A stretch of 64,000 bases of DNA. It comes from Roseomonas sp. Lineage in GTDB: Bacteria; Pseudomonadota; Alphaproteobacteria; Acetobacterales; Acetobacteraceae. Where the stretch lies: contig JADCFX010000041.1 in NCBI GenBank assembly GCA_020249285.1, positions 1 to 64,000 of the forward strand, read 5' to 3'. A program made the position numbers and the translations under genes. Shown piece after piece: positions 9,376 through 18,317 of this stretch. The stretch's first letter is position 1. Each line of letters starts with the position of its first letter. The notes under the pieces are model-generated. The model was not told where the DNA came from. It worked only from the letters and a program-made list of their open reading frames with translations, and made no database searches.

Positions 9376-11668
9376 CCAGGCGCGGCTGATGCTGGCTTGG
9401 GTGCTGTTTGGGCTCGCCGCCGGCATTGTGCTGCAAGTTGCGAGCTATCCCGCCTATGCCACCATCGCCTGGGCGGCAGCCTCAATCCCGGTTGCGCTGC
9501 ATGTCGCGATTGGGGTGATCCGCTCCCTTCTGGGTGGGCGGCTTGGCGTGGATGTCATTGCGCTTTTCTCCATCCTGGGCGCGCTGGCGCTGGATGAAGC
9601 CGCCGCCGCCGCGGTGATCGCGCTGATGGTGGCGGGTGGTGAGGCTTTGGAATCATGGGCCGAGGGCCGCGCGAAAGGGGCACTGACCGAACTTCTGGCC
9701 CGCGCCCCGCGCGGTGCGGCGCGCATCAGCAATGGCGAGATCACCGAAATCACGCTGGATGCCATCGCGCCGGATGACCTGCTGCTGGTCCGCCCCGGAG
9801 AAACCGTGCCCGCCGATGGCAGTTTGGAAGATGCCGGCGCGACGCTGGATGAAAGCATGCTGACCGGGGAGCCTCTGCCCGTTTCGCTGAACCAAGGGGC
9901 AAGGCTGCGCAGCGGCGCCGTCAATGCCGGCGGCGCCTTTCGCATGCGCGCCAGCGCCGGGGCGGCCAGCAGCACCTATGCCGCCATCATCCGGCTGACC
10001 CAAGCCGCGTCACAATCCCGCGCACCACTGGTGCGGCTTGCTGATCAATGGGCCATTGCTTTCATCATCCTGACCTGCTGCCTGGCCGGCGCGGCCTATT
10101 TGATCTCCGGCGACCCTCGCCGCGCGCTGGCGGTGCTGGTGGTGGCTACCCCCTGCCCGCTTATCCTGGCGGCACCCATTGCGCTGATCGCCGGCATTGG
10201 TCGCGCAGCGCGGCGCGGCATTGTGGTGAAGGGCGGCGCGGCTTTAGAACGGCTGGCCCGCATCCGCACCGTTATTTTCGACAAGACCGGCACGCTGACC
10301 CCAGGCAGGCCGAGGCTTGCGGGGATTGAGGCTGATCCCTCGCTTGGCCGCGATGCGGCGCTGAGCCTCGCCGCTGCCTTGGCGCAGGCTTCCACCCATC
10401 CGGTCTCGGTCGCCCTGGTCGCCGCCGCCCGCGCGCGCGGCTTTGAACTGCCGGTACCCGAAAACGTTGAGGAAACCCCCGGCGGCGGGCTTTCCGGCCT
10501 GGTGGATGGCAAGGTGCTGACGCTTGGCAGTGAGGGTTTTCTGATTGGCTGCGGCATGGGGCCGGAAAATGGGCTTTTCGCTGCAGCCTTGGTGAGTGCG
10601 GCGGGCTCAGTCGCGTGGTTGGTAGTGGAGGGGCGCGCGGCGGCGGCCTTCATCATGGCGGATGGGCTCCGCGAAGAAGCGCCCCGCGCGGTGCGGGCGC
10701 TGCGCCAGCTTGGCATTCGCCGCATTTTGATGGTGACAGGGGATCGCGCAGCCGCCGCAACGCCCATCGCGGCGGCGCTGCGCTTGGATGCGATGCTGGC
10801 GGACCGCGACCCGGAAGGAAAGCTGATCGCCTTGCGCGCCGAGGCCGCCAATGGCCCGGTCGCGATGGTGGGCGATGGCGTCAATGACGCGCCGGTGCTG
10901 GCCGCCGCTGATGTCGGCATTGCCATGGGCGCGCATGGCACGGCAGCGGCGGCTGAAGCGGGTGATGTTGTGCTGCTTGCGGATCGGCTGGACCGCGCGC
11001 CGGAAGCGATTGCCATTGCCCGCCGCGCGCGCCGCATTGCGCTACAGGCCATTCTGCTGGGCATGGGGCTATCACTGATCGCCATGGTGGCGGCGGCGTT
11101 GGGCTGGCTGAGCCCCCTTGCCGGCGCGCTGTTGCAGGAAGGGATTGATGTCGCCGCCATCCTGTATGCACTCCGCGCCCTGCTGCCCGGGAAGGATGGC
11201 GCCGTGGCGCGGCTTACCCATGAGGCGGGGCTTTCGGACCGCGTTGCCGAACATGCCGGGCTGCGTGATTTGGCCGAGGCGTTGCGCGGCGCGGGTGAGA
11301 CGCTCCATGAAGGCCCGGCGCAGCTTGCCGAATTGCGCGCGCTTGAACGGCGGCTCCGCGATGAATTGCTGCCGCACCAAGCCGCCGAGGAAAGCGCGCT
11401 TTACCCCGAAGCCGCGGCGCGCTTGGGAGGGCAGGACCCGCTTGGGGTATTGCTGCGGATGCATACCGAAATCGAGGGGCTGGCGGATCGGTTTTCCACC
11501 CTGCTTCCTTTGGCTGAAGCGCCGGGTGGCTTCGCGGATGTGGCGCCGGCGCTCCGGCGCACCCTGTTTGCGTTGGAAGCGCTGCTGGCGTTGCATCTGA
11601 CGGCGGAGGAGGAGGCTTTGGCGGGCCTGAGCGGGCCAGAGGATGGCGCTTCGCATTCCCCTCGCTAA
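9368..11668 (+). CDS. P1B-5-type metal ATPase with C-terminal hemerythrin domain
   Basis: This is a heavy-metal P-type ATPase of 766 residues. It has the actuator motif DESMLTGEPLPV, the metal-site motif T261-P-C-P264 in the sixth helix region, the phosphorylation motif D305KTGTLT and the hinge GDGVNDAP near 502. The tail beyond about residue 640 carries hemerythrin-like ligands: H670 with E674/E675, H699 with E701, and H743 with E747/E748. TPCP plus a C-terminal hemerythrin domain defines the P1B-5 subgroup, studied as the Ni/Fe exporter Nia of Sinorhizobium. There is no N-terminal metal-binding domain. The start is uncertain: GTG 9368 overlaps the rodA stop, and ATG 9389 is the alternative. 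A VIT1/CCC1 transporter gene follows. Confidence 0.9.
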   Translation: MNNQARLMLAWVLFGLAAGIVLQVASYPAYATIAWAAASIPVALHVAIGVIRSLLGGRLGVDVIALFSILGALALDEAAAAAVIALMVAGGEALESWAEGRAKGALTELLARAPRGAARISNGEITEITLDAIAPDDLLLVRPGETVPADGSLEDAGATLDESMLTGEPLPVSLNQGARLRSGAVNAGGAFRMRASAGAASSTYAAIIRLTQAASQSRAPLVRLADQWAIAFIILTCCLAGAAYLISGDPRRALAVLVVATPCPLILAAPIALIAGIGRAARRGIVVKGGAALERLARIRTVIFDKTGTLTPGRPRLAGIEADPSLGRDAALSLAAALAQASTHPVSVALVAAARARGFELPVPENVEETPGGGLSGLVDGKVLTLGSEGFLIGCGMGPENGLFAAALVSAAGSVAWLVVEGRAAAAFIMADGLREEAPRAVRALRQLGIRRILMVTGDRAAAATPIAAALRLDAMLADRDPEGKLIALRAEAANGPVAMVGDGVNDAPVLAAADVGIAMGAHGTAAAAEAGDVVLLADRLDRAPEAIAIARRARRIALQAILLGMGLSLIAMVAAALGWLSPLAGALLQEGIDVAAILYALRALLPGKDGAVARLTHEAGLSDRVAEHAGLRDLAEALRGAGETLHEGPAQLAELRALERRLRDELLPHQAAEESALYPEAAARLGGQDPLGVLLRMHTEIEGLADRFSTLLPLAEAPGGFADVAPALRRTLFALEALLALHLTAEEEALAGLSGPEDGASHSPR

Positions 11669-11701
11669 ACCTGTGCCTTCTGCGCTAAAGCCCTTTTTGA
11701 C

Positions 11702-12457
11702 ATGAGCACGCAACCAACCGAATCCGAAGCGCCAAGCCGCGACGGGCTTTGGCCAATGCCGCCTGGCCCGCCGCATGAGGAACGCCATTTCACGCAGAAT
11801 GAGGTGGTGCGTGATCTGGTGATCGGTACTGCCGATGGCCTGACCGTGCCCTTTGCGCTGGCAGCCGCTTTGTCAGGGGCGGTGGCGGCCAATCCGTTGA
11901 TCGTCACGGCGGGTCTTGCGGAAATCGCGGCGGGCTGTGTTGCGATGGGGCTTGGTGGGTATCTGGCCGCGCGCACCGATGCCGAGCATTTCGCCGCCGA
12001 ACGCAAGCGCGAAGAAGAAGAAACCGAAATCTACCCGGACCGTGAACGCTGGGAAGTGGCCGCGATCCTGCATCGCTATGGCGTGCGCGGCGATGCTTTG
12101 CGCATGGCGGTGGATAGCATCTGCGCCGATAAGCGACGTTGGGTGGATTTCATGATGCGCTTTGAATTGGATTTGAAGGAACCGCAGCCCGATCGCGCGG
12201 CGCGATCAGCCATCACCATCGGCGGCGCCTATGTGGTGGGCGGGTTATTGCCGCTTTCGCCCTATATGCTGCTGGACAGCACGCAACAGGCTTTGGTGGT
12301 TTCCGCCGGCATCACCGGCGTGGCGCTGGCGGGGTTTGGTTGGCTAAAAGCGAAAGCGACCGGCCTGCCTGCGGTGCGCGGCGCAGTGCAGACTTTGCTG
12401 ATTGGCGGGCTTGCCGCCGCTGTTGCCTATATGGTGGCGAAGCTGGTGGGTGGGTAG
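11702..12457 (+). CDS. VIT1/CCC1-family Fe/Mn transporter
   Basis: This 251-residue membrane protein belongs to the VIT1/CCC1 family, which moves Fe(II) or Mn(II) out of the cytosol. Hallmarks are VIGTADGLTVPFALAAALSG in the first helix, GLAEIAAGCVAMGLGGYLA in the second, the charged cytoplasmic loop AERKREEEETEIYPDRE that corresponds to the metal-binding hub, and three helices in the C-terminal part. It starts 33 bases after the P1B-5 ATPase on the same strand. Together they look like a transition-metal (probably iron) detoxification pair. No Fur or other operator could be identified with confidence. Confidence 0.9.
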   Translation: MSTQPTESEAPSRDGLWPMPPGPPHEERHFTQNEVVRDLVIGTADGLTVPFALAAALSGAVAANPLIVTAGLAEIAAGCVAMGLGGYLAARTDAEHFAAERKREEEETEIYPDRERWEVAAILHRYGVRGDALRMAVDSICADKRRWVDFMMRFELDLKEPQPDRAARSAITIGGAYVVGGLLPLSPYMLLDSTQQALVVSAGITGVALAGFGWLKAKATGLPAVRGAVQTLLIGGLAAAVAYMVAKLVGG

Positions 12458-12465
12458 GGCGCGCC

Positions 12466-13710
12466 TCACAAGGCCCGATTAGCGCGCGCCACCACGGCTT
12501 CAAACAACACCTGACAGCCGGCTTCCGCTTCTTCCGGCAGAATGCTTTCCGCTTCGTTGTGCGAAAGGCCATCCTTGCAGGGCGTGAAGATCATCGCGGT
12601 CGGCACAGAACGCGCGACATAAACCGCATCATGGCCGGCGCCCGAGATGATCTCGCGCGAAGGCAGGCCAAGGCGCTTGGCGGCTTGGCGCACCAGATCC
12701 ACGCACGCGGGGTCGAAGGGCTGGGCGGGGATGCGGAACAACTCGGTCAATTCCAGCTTGCAGCCATTGGCTTCAACAAGCTTGCGCGCTTCTTCCGGGA
12801 AGCTTTCAGCCAGGCCCTGGATTTCAGCATCTGACGGGTGGCGGAATTCCACGCTGAAGCGCACTTCGCCCGGCACCACATTGCGGCTGGCGGGCAGCAC
12901 TTGCAAAAAGCCCACCGTGCCGCGGCCATCTTCGCCGCGCGCTCGCATCAGCGCATCAACACGTTCAATGACGCGCGCCGCCGCCACCAGCGCATCGCGC
13001 CGCGCGGAAGGCGGGGTGGTGCCGGCATGGCTATCCTGGCCGATGATCACCGCATCATACCAAACCTGCGCCTGAGCACCGGTGACGACACCAATCTGCT
13101 TGCCTTCGCGTTCCAGGATCGGGCCTTGTTCGATATGCAATTCGAAATAGGCATCCGCCGGGAAGGGTGCTGCCTTGTGTGGACCCTTGTAGCCAATCTG
13201 ATCCAGCGCATCACCCACACTCACGCCATCCACATCGCGCAGGCTATAGGCTTTTTCCTGCGTATAGATGCCGGCCCAAACGCCGCTGCCCATCAGGGAA
13301 TGACCGAAGCGGCTGCCTTCCTCATCGGTCCAATTCACCAGCTCAATCGGCGCTTCGGTGGTGATGTTCAGGTCATGGATGCTGCGCATCACTTCAAGCC
13401 CCGCAATCACGCCAAGCGCCCCATCGAATTTGCCGCCGGTGGGCTGGCTATCCAAATGGCTGCCCAGCAGCACGGGCAGGCGCTTGGGATCACGGCCTTC
13501 GCGGCGGGCGAACATATTGCCGATGGAATCAACGCGCACGGTCAGGCCAAGCGCTTCGCACCAGCCGCGAAAACGATCCCGCCCGGCCTTGTCCACATCG
13601 GTCAGCGTCAGGCGCTTCACGCCGCCCTTGGGGGTGGCGCCGATCTCGGCCATCGCCATCAGAGAGTCCCAAAGCCGCTTGCCATCAATGCGCTGATTTG
13701 TGCCGCTCAT
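12466..13710 (-). CDS. M20-family amidase (N-carbamoyl-L-amino-acid / allantoate amidohydrolase type)
   Basis: This is a zinc/manganese-dependent hydrolase of the hydantoinase/carbamoylase branch of peptidase family M20, 414 residues. Metal ligands are visible in LLGSHLDSQPTGGKFDGALG, VNWTDEEGSRF, and the late SGAGHDAVYVARSVPTAMIF and LSHNEAE segments. A central lid domain contains the FELHIEQGPILE motif. Members cleave N-carbamoyl amino acids, ureidoglycolate-type compounds or allantoate, and the sequence alone does not separate these. It is convergent with the VIT gene, and the uric-acid genes lie 13 kb away, so a role in ureide breakdown is possible but unproven. Confidence 0.85.
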   Translation of the reverse strand: MSGTNQRIDGKRLWDSLMAMAEIGATPKGGVKRLTLTDVDKAGRDRFRGWCEALGLTVRVDSIGNMFARREGRDPKRLPVLLGSHLDSQPTGGKFDGALGVIAGLEVMRSIHDLNITTEAPIELVNWTDEEGSRFGHSLMGSGVWAGIYTQEKAYSLRDVDGVSVGDALDQIGYKGPHKAAPFPADAYFELHIEQGPILEREGKQIGVVTGAQAQVWYDAVIIGQDSHAGTTPPSARRDALVAAARVIERVDALMRARGEDGRGTVGFLQVLPASRNVVPGEVRFSVEFRHPSDAEIQGLAESFPEEARKLVEANGCKLELTELFRIPAQPFDPACVDLVRQAAKRLGLPSREIISGAGHDAVYVARSVPTAMIFTPCKDGLSHNEAESILPEEAEAGCQVLFEAVVARANRAL

Positions 13711-13748
13711 GTTCCGCTAATCCCTTGGCTTGCTTTCGCCCTGCCTTT

Positions 13749-13791
13749 GGCGCGCGGCGCGCCCCCTGTCCAGGGGTCAGGTGACCCCTGG
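13749..13791. repeat. Intergenic double stem-loop element (copy 3)
   Basis: Between two divergently transcribed genes, GGCGCGC faces GCGCGCC across one base (13749-13763). This is followed by a perfect ten-base inverted repeat, CCAGGGGTCA and TGACCCCTGG, around GG (13770-13791). The layout resembles the copies at 1777, 3675 and 23648. Confidence 0.6.
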
Positions 13792-13883
13792 GGCGCCGGA
13801 CCAGCGGGCGTTGCATCTTCCAGCCCCCCATGTGCATCTTATCATCCCAATCCTCACCAATGCCTGCCCCCAGGAGAAACACC

Positions 13884-14669
13884 ATGGCCCATGCGCTTGA
13901 CGGTTCCGGCCCTGCCATTCTGCGAAACTCCGAATTGGATGCGGAGGCCGTGCGCGCCGCGCGGGTGGATCTGGCCGCCTGTTTCCGCATGGCCGCGCGG
14001 CTTGGCTTGCATGAGGGGATTTGCAACCATTTCTCCTTCGTGGTGCCGGGGCGCGATGATCTGTTCCTGGTGAACCCCTATGGCTGGGCCTTTTCGGAAA
14101 TGACCGCATCACGCCTGCTGGTCTGCGACTTCAAGGGCAATGTGGTGGCGGGCGAAGGTGTGCCGGAAGCGACCGCTTTCTACATCCATGCGCGCATGCA
14201 TTTGAACAAGCCGCGCGCCAAGGCGGCCTTCCATACCCATATGCCGAACGCCACCGCCCTTGCCATGCTGGAAGGCCCGCCCTTGGTCTGGGCCGGGCAA
14301 AGCGCGCTGAAATTCTATGGCCGCACTCTGGTAGATGAGGATTACAACGGCCTTGCCCTGGATGAGAGTGAGGGTGACCGGATCGCCGCTTCCATCGGCG
14401 ATGCCGATATCGTTTTCATGAAAAATCACGGCGTGATGGTGGTGGGGGCTTCGGTCGCTGAAGCCTGGGATGATCTTTACTATCTGGAACGCGCCGCCGA
14501 AGCGCAGCGCCTGGCCATGTCCACCGGGCGCAAGCTCAAGCCCGTGACGCCTGAAATCGCCGCGCGCACCTATGCGCAAATGCGCGAAGGCGATCGTGAA
14601 AGTGCGAAGCTGCATCTGGAAAGCATCAAGCGCATCCTGACGCGGGAAGAGCCGGATTTCATGCATTGA
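13884..14669 (+). CDS. Class II aldolase/adducin-family protein
   Basis: This cytoplasmic protein of 261 residues has the class II aldolase / adducin fold, a zinc-dependent family that includes fuculose- and ribulose-phosphate aldolases. Likely zinc ligands are in the pair AAFHTHMPN, with the upstream GICNHFSF phosphate-binding region and VGASVAEAWDDLYYLERAAE near the C-terminus. The ATG at 13884 follows a strong AGGAG; earlier in-frame starts lack one. A DMT exporter gene overlaps its stop codon. The substrate cannot be read from sequence. Confidence 0.85.
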   Translation: MAHALDGSGPAILRNSELDAEAVRAARVDLAACFRMAARLGLHEGICNHFSFVVPGRDDLFLVNPYGWAFSEMTASRLLVCDFKGNVVAGEGVPEATAFYIHARMHLNKPRAKAAFHTHMPNATALAMLEGPPLVWAGQSALKFYGRTLVDEDYNGLALDESEGDRIAASIGDADIVFMKNHGVMVVGASVAEAWDDLYYLERAAEAQRLAMSTGRKLKPVTPEIAARTYAQMREGDRESAKLHLESIKRILTREEPDFMH

Positions 14670-15541
14670 ATTCTGCCGCCACCCAGCGCGGCTTGCTTCT
14701 GCTGGTGATCACAACCGTCGGCTGGGGCATGAATTGGCCAGCGATGAAGGTGCTGCTGGCTGAATTGCCGCCGCTTACCACGCGCGCCATTGGCGGCGGG
14801 CTTGGCTTTATGGTGCTGCTGGGGGTGGTGCTGGCGCAAAGGCAAAGCCTTGTGGTGCCGCGCGCCATTTGGGGCAGGCTTACGCTGATTTCGCTGTTGA
14901 ATGTTACGGCCTGGATGGGACTCGCGAGCTTTTCCCTGCTGTGGCTTTCGGCGTCTGAGGCAACCATCATTTGCTACACGATGCCGGTCTGGGCTGCGGT
15001 TTTCGCCTGGTTGATCTTGGGGGAAAAGCCAAGCCTGGCGCGTATATTGGCGCTGGTGCTGGCGCTATCAGGCTTGGTTTATCTGGTGCTGGGTAAGGGG
15101 CTTGATCTTGGGATTGCAAAACTGCCCGGGGTGGCGTTGGGCTTGGGCTCCGCCATACTTTTCGCACTTGGGACGGTGCTGACGAAACGCCTGCCGCTTG
15201 GCCTGCCGCCTTCAAGTGCGGTGGCCTGGCAGGTCGGCATTGGTGTCACACCACTTTTCATCGCGGCGATGATTTTCGACCCGCTGGATTTCAGCCATGT
15301 TTCCGCGCTGGGTGTCGGGCTGCTGATCTATGGCGGCGTTTTCGCGCTTGGGCTTTGCTATCTTTCCTGGTTCGCGGCGCTGAAGATGCTGCCGGCATCG
15401 CTTGCATCGCTTGGCACTGTCATCACGCCTGTAGTGGGTGTGGTGGGTGCCGCGCTTTTTCTGGGTGAGCCCTTCGGCCTGCGCGAAATCCTCGCGCTGG
15501 CCCTGGTATTGTCAGGTGTTGTGTTGGCGGTGCGCGGTTGA
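14666..15541 (+). CDS. EamA/DMT-family transporter
   Basis: This 291-residue membrane protein has about ten hydrophobic helices arranged as two EamA repeats (first GWGMNWPAMKVLLAELPPL, second FALGTVLTKRLPLGLPPSS). Such proteins export amino acids or other metabolites. The TTG start overlaps the stop of the aldolase gene, suggesting co-translation, although a downstream start is possible. The partner gene hints at export of a product or intermediate, but no substrate is evident. Confidence 0.85.
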   Translation: MNSAATQRGLLLLVITTVGWGMNWPAMKVLLAELPPLTTRAIGGGLGFMVLLGVVLAQRQSLVVPRAIWGRLTLISLLNVTAWMGLASFSLLWLSASEATIICYTMPVWAAVFAWLILGEKPSLARILALVLALSGLVYLVLGKGLDLGIAKLPGVALGLGSAILFALGTVLTKRLPLGLPPSSAVAWQVGIGVTPLFIAAMIFDPLDFSHVSALGVGLLIYGGVFALGLCYLSWFAALKMLPASLASLGTVITPVVGVVGAALFLGEPFGLREILALALVLSGVVLAVRG

Positions 15542-15550
15542 AAGCTTCAG

Positions 15551-16522
15551 TTAGCGCGGCACGTTCAGCTTGCTCAAAATCGGTCGCCATTGCGTATCGG
15601 AAAGACGCAGGAAATCGCTAAAATCCTCGGGCGAACCACCCGCCAGGAACTGGCCTTCGGTGATCAGTCTTTCACGAATCCGCTGATCTTTCAGCGCCTC
15701 ATTCGCGGCGGCATTCACGCGTTGAACCATTTCCACTGGCGTGCGCGCCGGGGCGAGCAAACCAAACCAGCTCAAGACATCCAGGCCAGGGGCGAATTCC
15801 GCGATGGAAGGCACATCCGGCGTTGATTCGATACGCCGCCCGCTGGTCCAGGCAATCATTCTGCCGCGGCCATCACGATGCACGGGCTGCGCTGTGCCGC
15901 CCGACACAACAAGCACATCAAGATCACCCGCCATGAAGGCGGCAAGCTGCGCGGAATCGCCGCGATAGGTGACATCCTGCATGGTGATGCCAAGCCGTTC
16001 CATCACCATCAGCATCGCAACATTCGTGAGCGTTGTTGGCCCATTGGTGCCATAGGTCATTTGCCCCGGCCGCGCCTTCGCCGCCGCAACCCAGGCCGGC
16101 ACATCCACCGCGCCGCCACGCATTTGTGTGATGATGCCGAAGGGAAAGGTAGTGGCCAGCATGACCGGCGCGAAATCTTCAAGCTTATAGGGAAGATTGG
16201 GCACAATCACCGGATTGATTGTCAGCGTGGTGCCAGCGGCCATCAGCAGCGTATGGCCATCTGGCCGCGCGCGGGCCACGAATTCAGCGCCGATAATGGT
16301 ATTGGCGCCGGCGCGGTTTTCGACCTGCACTGGCTGACCGAGCAAGCTTGTCATGCGTTCCGCCAATAGGCGGCTCACGATATCCGTGCTGCCGCCAGGC
16401 GCGAAGGGGACGATGATGGTGATGGGGCGCGGCGCGGCACCGCTTTGCGCGAATGCTGGGCTCGCGAGACCAAGCCCGGCGAGGCCGGCGAGCAAGGGAC
16501 GGCGTGCGATGTGACGGAGCAT
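15551..16522 (-). CDS. Bug/TctC-family periplasmic binding protein
   Basis: This is a tripartite tricarboxylate transporter-type solute receptor of 323 residues. A cleavable signal peptide ends near SPAFAQ. The family signature follows directly (PITIIVPFAPGGSTDIVSRLL), and PFAPGGSTD is characteristic of the carboxylate-binding P-loop-like turn. Family members bind carboxylates, amides or aromatic acids in the periplasm. There is no tctA/tctB membrane component beside it, so it is an orphan receptor, as is common in Bordetella and Acetobacteraceae. Confidence 0.92.
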   Translation of the reverse strand: MLRHIARRPLLAGLAGLGLASPAFAQSGAAPRPITIIVPFAPGGSTDIVSRLLAERMTSLLGQPVQVENRAGANTIIGAEFVARARPDGHTLLMAAGTTLTINPVIVPNLPYKLEDFAPVMLATTFPFGIITQMRGGAVDVPAWVAAAKARPGQMTYGTNGPTTLTNVAMLMVMERLGITMQDVTYRGDSAQLAAFMAGDLDVLVVSGGTAQPVHRDGRGRMIAWTSGRRIESTPDVPSIAEFAPGLDVLSWFGLLAPARTPVEMVQRVNAAANEALKDQRIRERLITEGQFLAGGSPEDFSDFLRLSDTQWRPILSKLNVPR

Positions 16523-16740
16523 GAACCTAATCCTCCCGAAGCTGCGCGGGATGGGCGCAGCGATGTTTTGTTTTGGGGGCTTTTCGCCTTCCTGCCCAAA
16601 GCCGGCGTATCATCAAGCAAGCGCACGCTACCGAGCCTGATCGCTGCCAGCAAGCGGAGCGTCGCAAAAGAGGCCCGAGGCGCAGGGAGGTCTCGGCTTG
16701 CGCATTGCGGGACAAGCGGCAAACCGCCATGGTCCGGCGC

Positions 16741-17931
16741 ATGAATGCTTCCGTACCATCCGTTATCCGCTTGCTCCCTGGCCGAGACCGCCGCGTGAAG
16801 GCCGGCCACCCTTGGGCCTTTTCCAATGAAATCGCGATGAACCCGGCGACGAAAGCGTTGCCCCCGGGTAGTGTTGTGCGGCTGGAAGGCGATGATGGCG
16901 TCAAGCATGGCGTGTGGCATTTCAACCCGCATTCGCTGATTGGCGCGCGCAAGCTGGACCGCAACCCCGATGCCGTCTGTGACGCGGCCTGGTTCAAGAA
17001 CCGCCTTCGGGAAGCGCTGACGCTGCGCGACAAGCTGTTTGACCGCCCGCATTATCGGCTGATCCATGCCGAAGCCGATGGCCTGCCGGGCCTGGTGATT
17101 GATCGCTACGGCGATGCGGTGACCATCCAGGCCAATACTGCGGGCATGGAAGCCGCGACACCGTTGATCCTTGAAGCGCTGCAGGCGCTGATCGCGCCCA
17201 GCATGGTGATTGCGCGCAATGACAGCGCCGTGCGTGCGCTGGAGGGGCTGCCCGAAGAAACCAAGCTTCTGCATGGTGAGGCCGGGATAATTTCGGTGGA
17301 GGAAAGCGGATTGACCTTCGCCGTGGATCCGCTCGGTGGGCAGAAGACCGGCTGGTTCTTTGACCAGCGCGAACATCGCGCCCGCGTTGCGCGGTTGGCA
17401 AATGGCGCGACCGTACTGGACGCTTTCTGCCACACGGGTGGTTTTGGCATTTCAACTGCCGTCGCCGGGGCTTCCCATGTGACGCTGTTGGACCGTAGCG
17501 AAGCGGCGCTGGCGCTCGCGCTTGAAGCGGCGCAGCGGAACGGTGTCGCTGATCGTGTCGAAACGCAAAAGGCTGAAGCGCTGGAGGCTTTGGAACGCAT
17601 GGTGGGCGCAGGCAAGCGTTTTGGCGTGGTGATCACGGACCCGCCCGCCTTCGCCAAGGCACGCAAGGATCAACCGGCGGCGCTGCGCGCTTATGGCAAG
17701 CTCGCGCGGTTGGGCGCGACTTTGGTGGAAAAGGGCGGGTTTTTCTTCATCGCGTCCTGCAGCCATCATGTCGCACCGGGTGAATTCGCCGATGCTGTCG
17801 CCTGGGGCGTGCAGCGTGCGGGGCGGGAAGCGCGTATTCTGCATATGGGTGGCGCGGGGCCGGACCATCCGCTGCACCCGTCGCTGCCGGAAAGCGCTTA
17901 CCTCAAAGGGATATTGATGCAGTTGCGATGA
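16741..17931 (+). CDS. rlmI: 23S rRNA (cytosine-1962-C5) methyltransferase RlmI-like
   Basis: This class I SAM-dependent methyltransferase has an N-terminal PUA domain (RLLPGRDRRVKAGHPWAFSNE) and a Rossmann methyltransferase core: VLDAFCHTGGFGISTAVAGA for SAM binding, TDPPAFAKARKDQP as catalytic motif IV, and SCSHHV as motif VI. RlmI/RlmO-type enzymes methylate cytosine in 23S rRNA. Starting at the ATG at 16741 gives 396 residues, the length of E. coli RlmI; an ATG at 16729 is also possible and neither has a strong Shine-Dalgarno. The stop overlaps the next ATG. Confidence 0.85.
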   Translation: MNASVPSVIRLLPGRDRRVKAGHPWAFSNEIAMNPATKALPPGSVVRLEGDDGVKHGVWHFNPHSLIGARKLDRNPDAVCDAAWFKNRLREALTLRDKLFDRPHYRLIHAEADGLPGLVIDRYGDAVTIQANTAGMEAATPLILEALQALIAPSMVIARNDSAVRALEGLPEETKLLHGEAGIISVEESGLTFAVDPLGGQKTGWFFDQREHRARVARLANGATVLDAFCHTGGFGISTAVAGASHVTLLDRSEAALALALEAAQRNGVADRVETQKAEALEALERMVGAGKRFGVVITDPPAFAKARKDQPAALRAYGKLARLGATLVEKGGFFFIASCSHHVAPGEFADAVAWGVQRAGREARILHMGGAGPDHPLHPSLPESAYLKGILMQLR

Positions 17932-18317
17932 AGCACGCGCGGCATCTTTTTCGAGCCTATCGCGCTTCCTGTTATTTCGCGGGGGCACATGCGGCGCGCA
18001 TCGGTCGGCGCGCACCGGCTTTGGATGCGCTGCTGCGAAGTTGGCGCGCGGCAGAGGGCGTCTTCATCGCCGCCGGCAATCCCTTCAGCCGGCGCATGGC
18101 AGAAGGCTGGAATGCGCGGCGCCATGCTTTGTTGCGTCATCGCTTGCGGCGCCTGCACTACGTGGAAGGCAGGGGTGGCGCCAAGCGCTGGTGGGAAGCG
18201 CATTGCTTCATCGGCATCAGCGCGACGCGCGGCAAGCCGCTGGCGAGGTTGTTTCGACAGAACGCGGTGGTGGCGCTGCGGCGCAGAGGCAGGGCTCGGC
18301 TAATATGGGTTTTTTGA
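17928..18317 (+). CDS. DUF3293 family protein
   Basis: This small basic cytoplasmic protein of 129 residues matches the DUF3293 pattern as I recall it: FIAAGNPFSRRMAEGWNARR, then HYVEGRGGAKRWWEAHCFIG, and a C-terminal LARLFRQNAVVAL segment. The function of the family is not established. Its ATG overlaps the rlmI stop (ATGA) and its last twelve bases overlap the MFS gene, so all three are probably transcribed together. Confidence 0.75.
   Translation: MKHARHLFRAYRASCYFAGAHAARIGRRAPALDALLRSWRAAEGVFIAAGNPFSRRMAEGWNARRHALLRHRLRRLHYVEGRGGAKRWWEAHCFIGISATRGKPLARLFRQNAVVALRRRGRARLIWVF

Noticed and set aside
12838..14073. A 411-codon plus-strand frame opposite the M20 amidase gene.
   Set aside because: Its translation is a His/Ala/Gly-rich shadow that runs from the antisense of one gene into another frame of the aldolase gene; no family match.
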